A stretch of 5,669 bases of DNA from Thioalkalivibrio sp. Its GTDB lineage: Bacteria > Pseudomonadota > Gammaproteobacteria > Ectothiorhodospirales > Ectothiorhodospiraceae. Below, piece after piece: positions 4,933 through 5,669 of the stretch. Positions within the stretch are counted from its first letter, which is position 1. Every line of letters starts with the position of its first letter. The translations under genes were made by a program, and so were the position numbers. The notes beneath the pieces are model-generated. The model searched no databases. It was given only the letters and a program-made list of their open reading frames with translations, and had not been told where the DNA came from. The stretch covers positions 1-5,669 of the forward strand of contig PULL01000007.1 of NCBI GenBank assembly GCA_003550945.1. Reading direction: 5' to 3'.

Positions 4933-5669
4933 TCAGAGTGGAAAGCCCGCGAAACGCAGTGCCAGCCAAAATGCGAACAGTAGGGAGAAGATCGCGGTGC
5001 GCCCCAGCAGCGGGTTCAGGGCGGGGCCGTCCAGCGTCATCGCCTGACGGCTCAGTAGCGCGGCCAGCAGAAGCAGCACGATCCAGGCGACCCACGTCCA
5101 GCCCGGTTGCCCCAGCGGCAGCATCAGCAGGACAGGCACCAGGAGCAGGCCCGCCAATAGCCATCGGGTGTTCGCAGAGCCCATGCGAACGGCCAGCGTC
5201 CGCTTCCCGGCGCGGGCGTCGCTGTGGCGGTCGCGCAGGTTGTTCACCACGAGAATCGCTGCGACCGGAATCCCGACAAGTACCGAGGCCACCACCGCCT
5301 CGGGGCCGATCGGGCTCTGGTGGGCGAGGAGGCTGCCGAGCACCGCGACCGGGCCGAAGAAGAACCAGACCGCGACTTCGCCCAGCGCCCGGTTTGCGTA
5401 GGGCCGGTGACCACCGCTGTAGCCAAGCACTGCGAGTACCGCGAGCCCTCCCAGCAGCCAGAGGATCCAGTGGCCGAAGATGATCAGCCAAAGGCCGGTG
5501 AAGATGGCTGTTCCGAGTGCCAGCACGAGGCCCATTCGCAACTGGGCGGCGCTGAGCAGACCGCTTTGCAGCGCGCGCACGGGGCCCAGCCGATCGGGCT
5601 GGTCGACGCCAGAAAGGCCATCGAACAGATCGTTGGCGAGATTGACCGCGATCTGCAGCGTGAGTGCGC
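4933..5669 (-). CDS. menA: MenA-type UbiA-family prenyltransferase (5' end outside the window)
   Basis: The C-terminal 244 residues of a polytopic inner-membrane prenyltransferase; by comparison with MenA (about 300 residues) roughly 55 are missing beyond the right edge. MenA attaches a polyprenyl chain to 1,4-dihydroxy-2-naphthoate in menaquinone synthesis. The first Mg/diphosphate-binding Asp motif is visible as QIAVNLANDLFDGLSGVDQPDRLGP (visible residues 5-29, Asp13 and Asp16). The second is NNLRDRHSDARAGKRTLAVRMG (142-163, Asp146 and Asp150), and 'NNLRD---D--AGKRTLAVR' is the signature that separates MenA from UbiA, heme O synthase and chlorophyll synthase. GYSGGHRPYANRALGEVAVWFFFGPVAVLGS also matches the MenA 'GYTGGP-P--Y-GLGE---F-FFG' segment. 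Several hydrophobic helices span the rest, ending LALRFAGFPL. The SDR/DUF2867 gene follows on the same strand. Family assignment is strong. The quinone product is inferred, because no other men or mqn gene is in view. Confidence 0.9.
   Translation of the reverse strand, partial: ALTLQIAVNLANDLFDGLSGVDQPDRLGPVRALQSGLLSAAQLRMGLVLALGTAIFTGLWLIIFGHWILWLLGGLAVLAVLGYSGGHRPYANRALGEVAVWFFFGPVAVLGSLLAHQSPIGPEAVVASVLVGIPVAAILVVNNLRDRHSDARAGKRTLAVRMGSANTRWLLAGLLLVPVLLMLPLGQPGWTWVAWIVLLLLAALLSRQAMTLDGPALNPLLGRTAIFSLLFAFWLALRFAGFPL

Noticed and set aside
4865..4933. 22-codon ORF starting with a TGATG overlap on the prenyltransferase stop
   Set aside because: The coupling geometry is suggestive, but the peptide is Arg-rich, too short to judge and without recognised homologues. 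Kept only as a note under the intergenic entry.
4587..5483. Long plus-strand open frame of 298 codons across the SDR and prenyltransferase genes
   Set aside because: Its translation is Arg/Pro/Ser-rich low complexity, typical of a shadow of GC-rich genes, and it crosses two well-supported genes on the other strand.

Overview
The window is GC-rich, gene-dense chromosomal DNA with short intergenic gaps. It looks like a free-living gammaproteobacterium. The coaX / small membrane protein pair at the left edge has the order and sequence flavour I know from pseudomonads and related gammaproteobacteria, and a halophilic or chemolithotrophic relative (Ectothiorhodospiraceae-like) is a reasonable guess. 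No marker gene here fixes the taxonomy. I see no rRNA, tRNA, CRISPR array, transposase or phage gene.

Layout from left to right. (1) Positions 1-367, plus strand: the 3' half of a type III pantothenate kinase gene (coaX). An in-frame TAG at 164-166 interrupts it, although homology continues in the same frame to the natural stop at 365-367. (2) 364-597, plus: a 77-residue membrane-anchored protein whose GTG start overlaps the coaX stop (GTGA). It resembles the N-terminus of the SPOR-type protein that follows coaX in pseudomonads, but has no SPOR domain. (3) 614-2176, minus: a 520-residue exported protein with an N-terminal thioredoxin fold (WCTWC) and a helical YyaL/SSP411-like C-terminal region. 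(4) 2256-2681, minus: a 141-residue SRPBCC (START-like) protein, probably upstream in the same transcription unit as (3). (5) 2828-3313, plus, divergent from (4): a stand-alone cyclic-nucleotide-binding-fold protein without an output domain. Its phosphate-binding arginine position appears to be His. A sigma70-like promoter and a palindrome lie in the 146-bp divergent region. (6) 3329-4831, minus, convergent with (5): an NAD(P)-binding SDR-type protein fused to DUF2867. An 8-bp hairpin sits between the two stop regions. (7) 4933 to the right edge, minus: the C-terminal 244 residues of a MenA-type UbiA-family prenyltransferase, probably co-directional upstream of (6).

The genes look like housekeeping and accessory metabolism: coenzyme A synthesis, quinone prenylation, an exported redox-fold protein and a lipid-binding-fold protein. 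They do not form one obvious system, and I found no convincing new multi-gene system. The strongest anomaly is the nonsense codon in coaX. Next are the degenerate phosphate-binding cassette of the stand-alone CNB protein and the exported thioredoxin/YyaL-like architecture.
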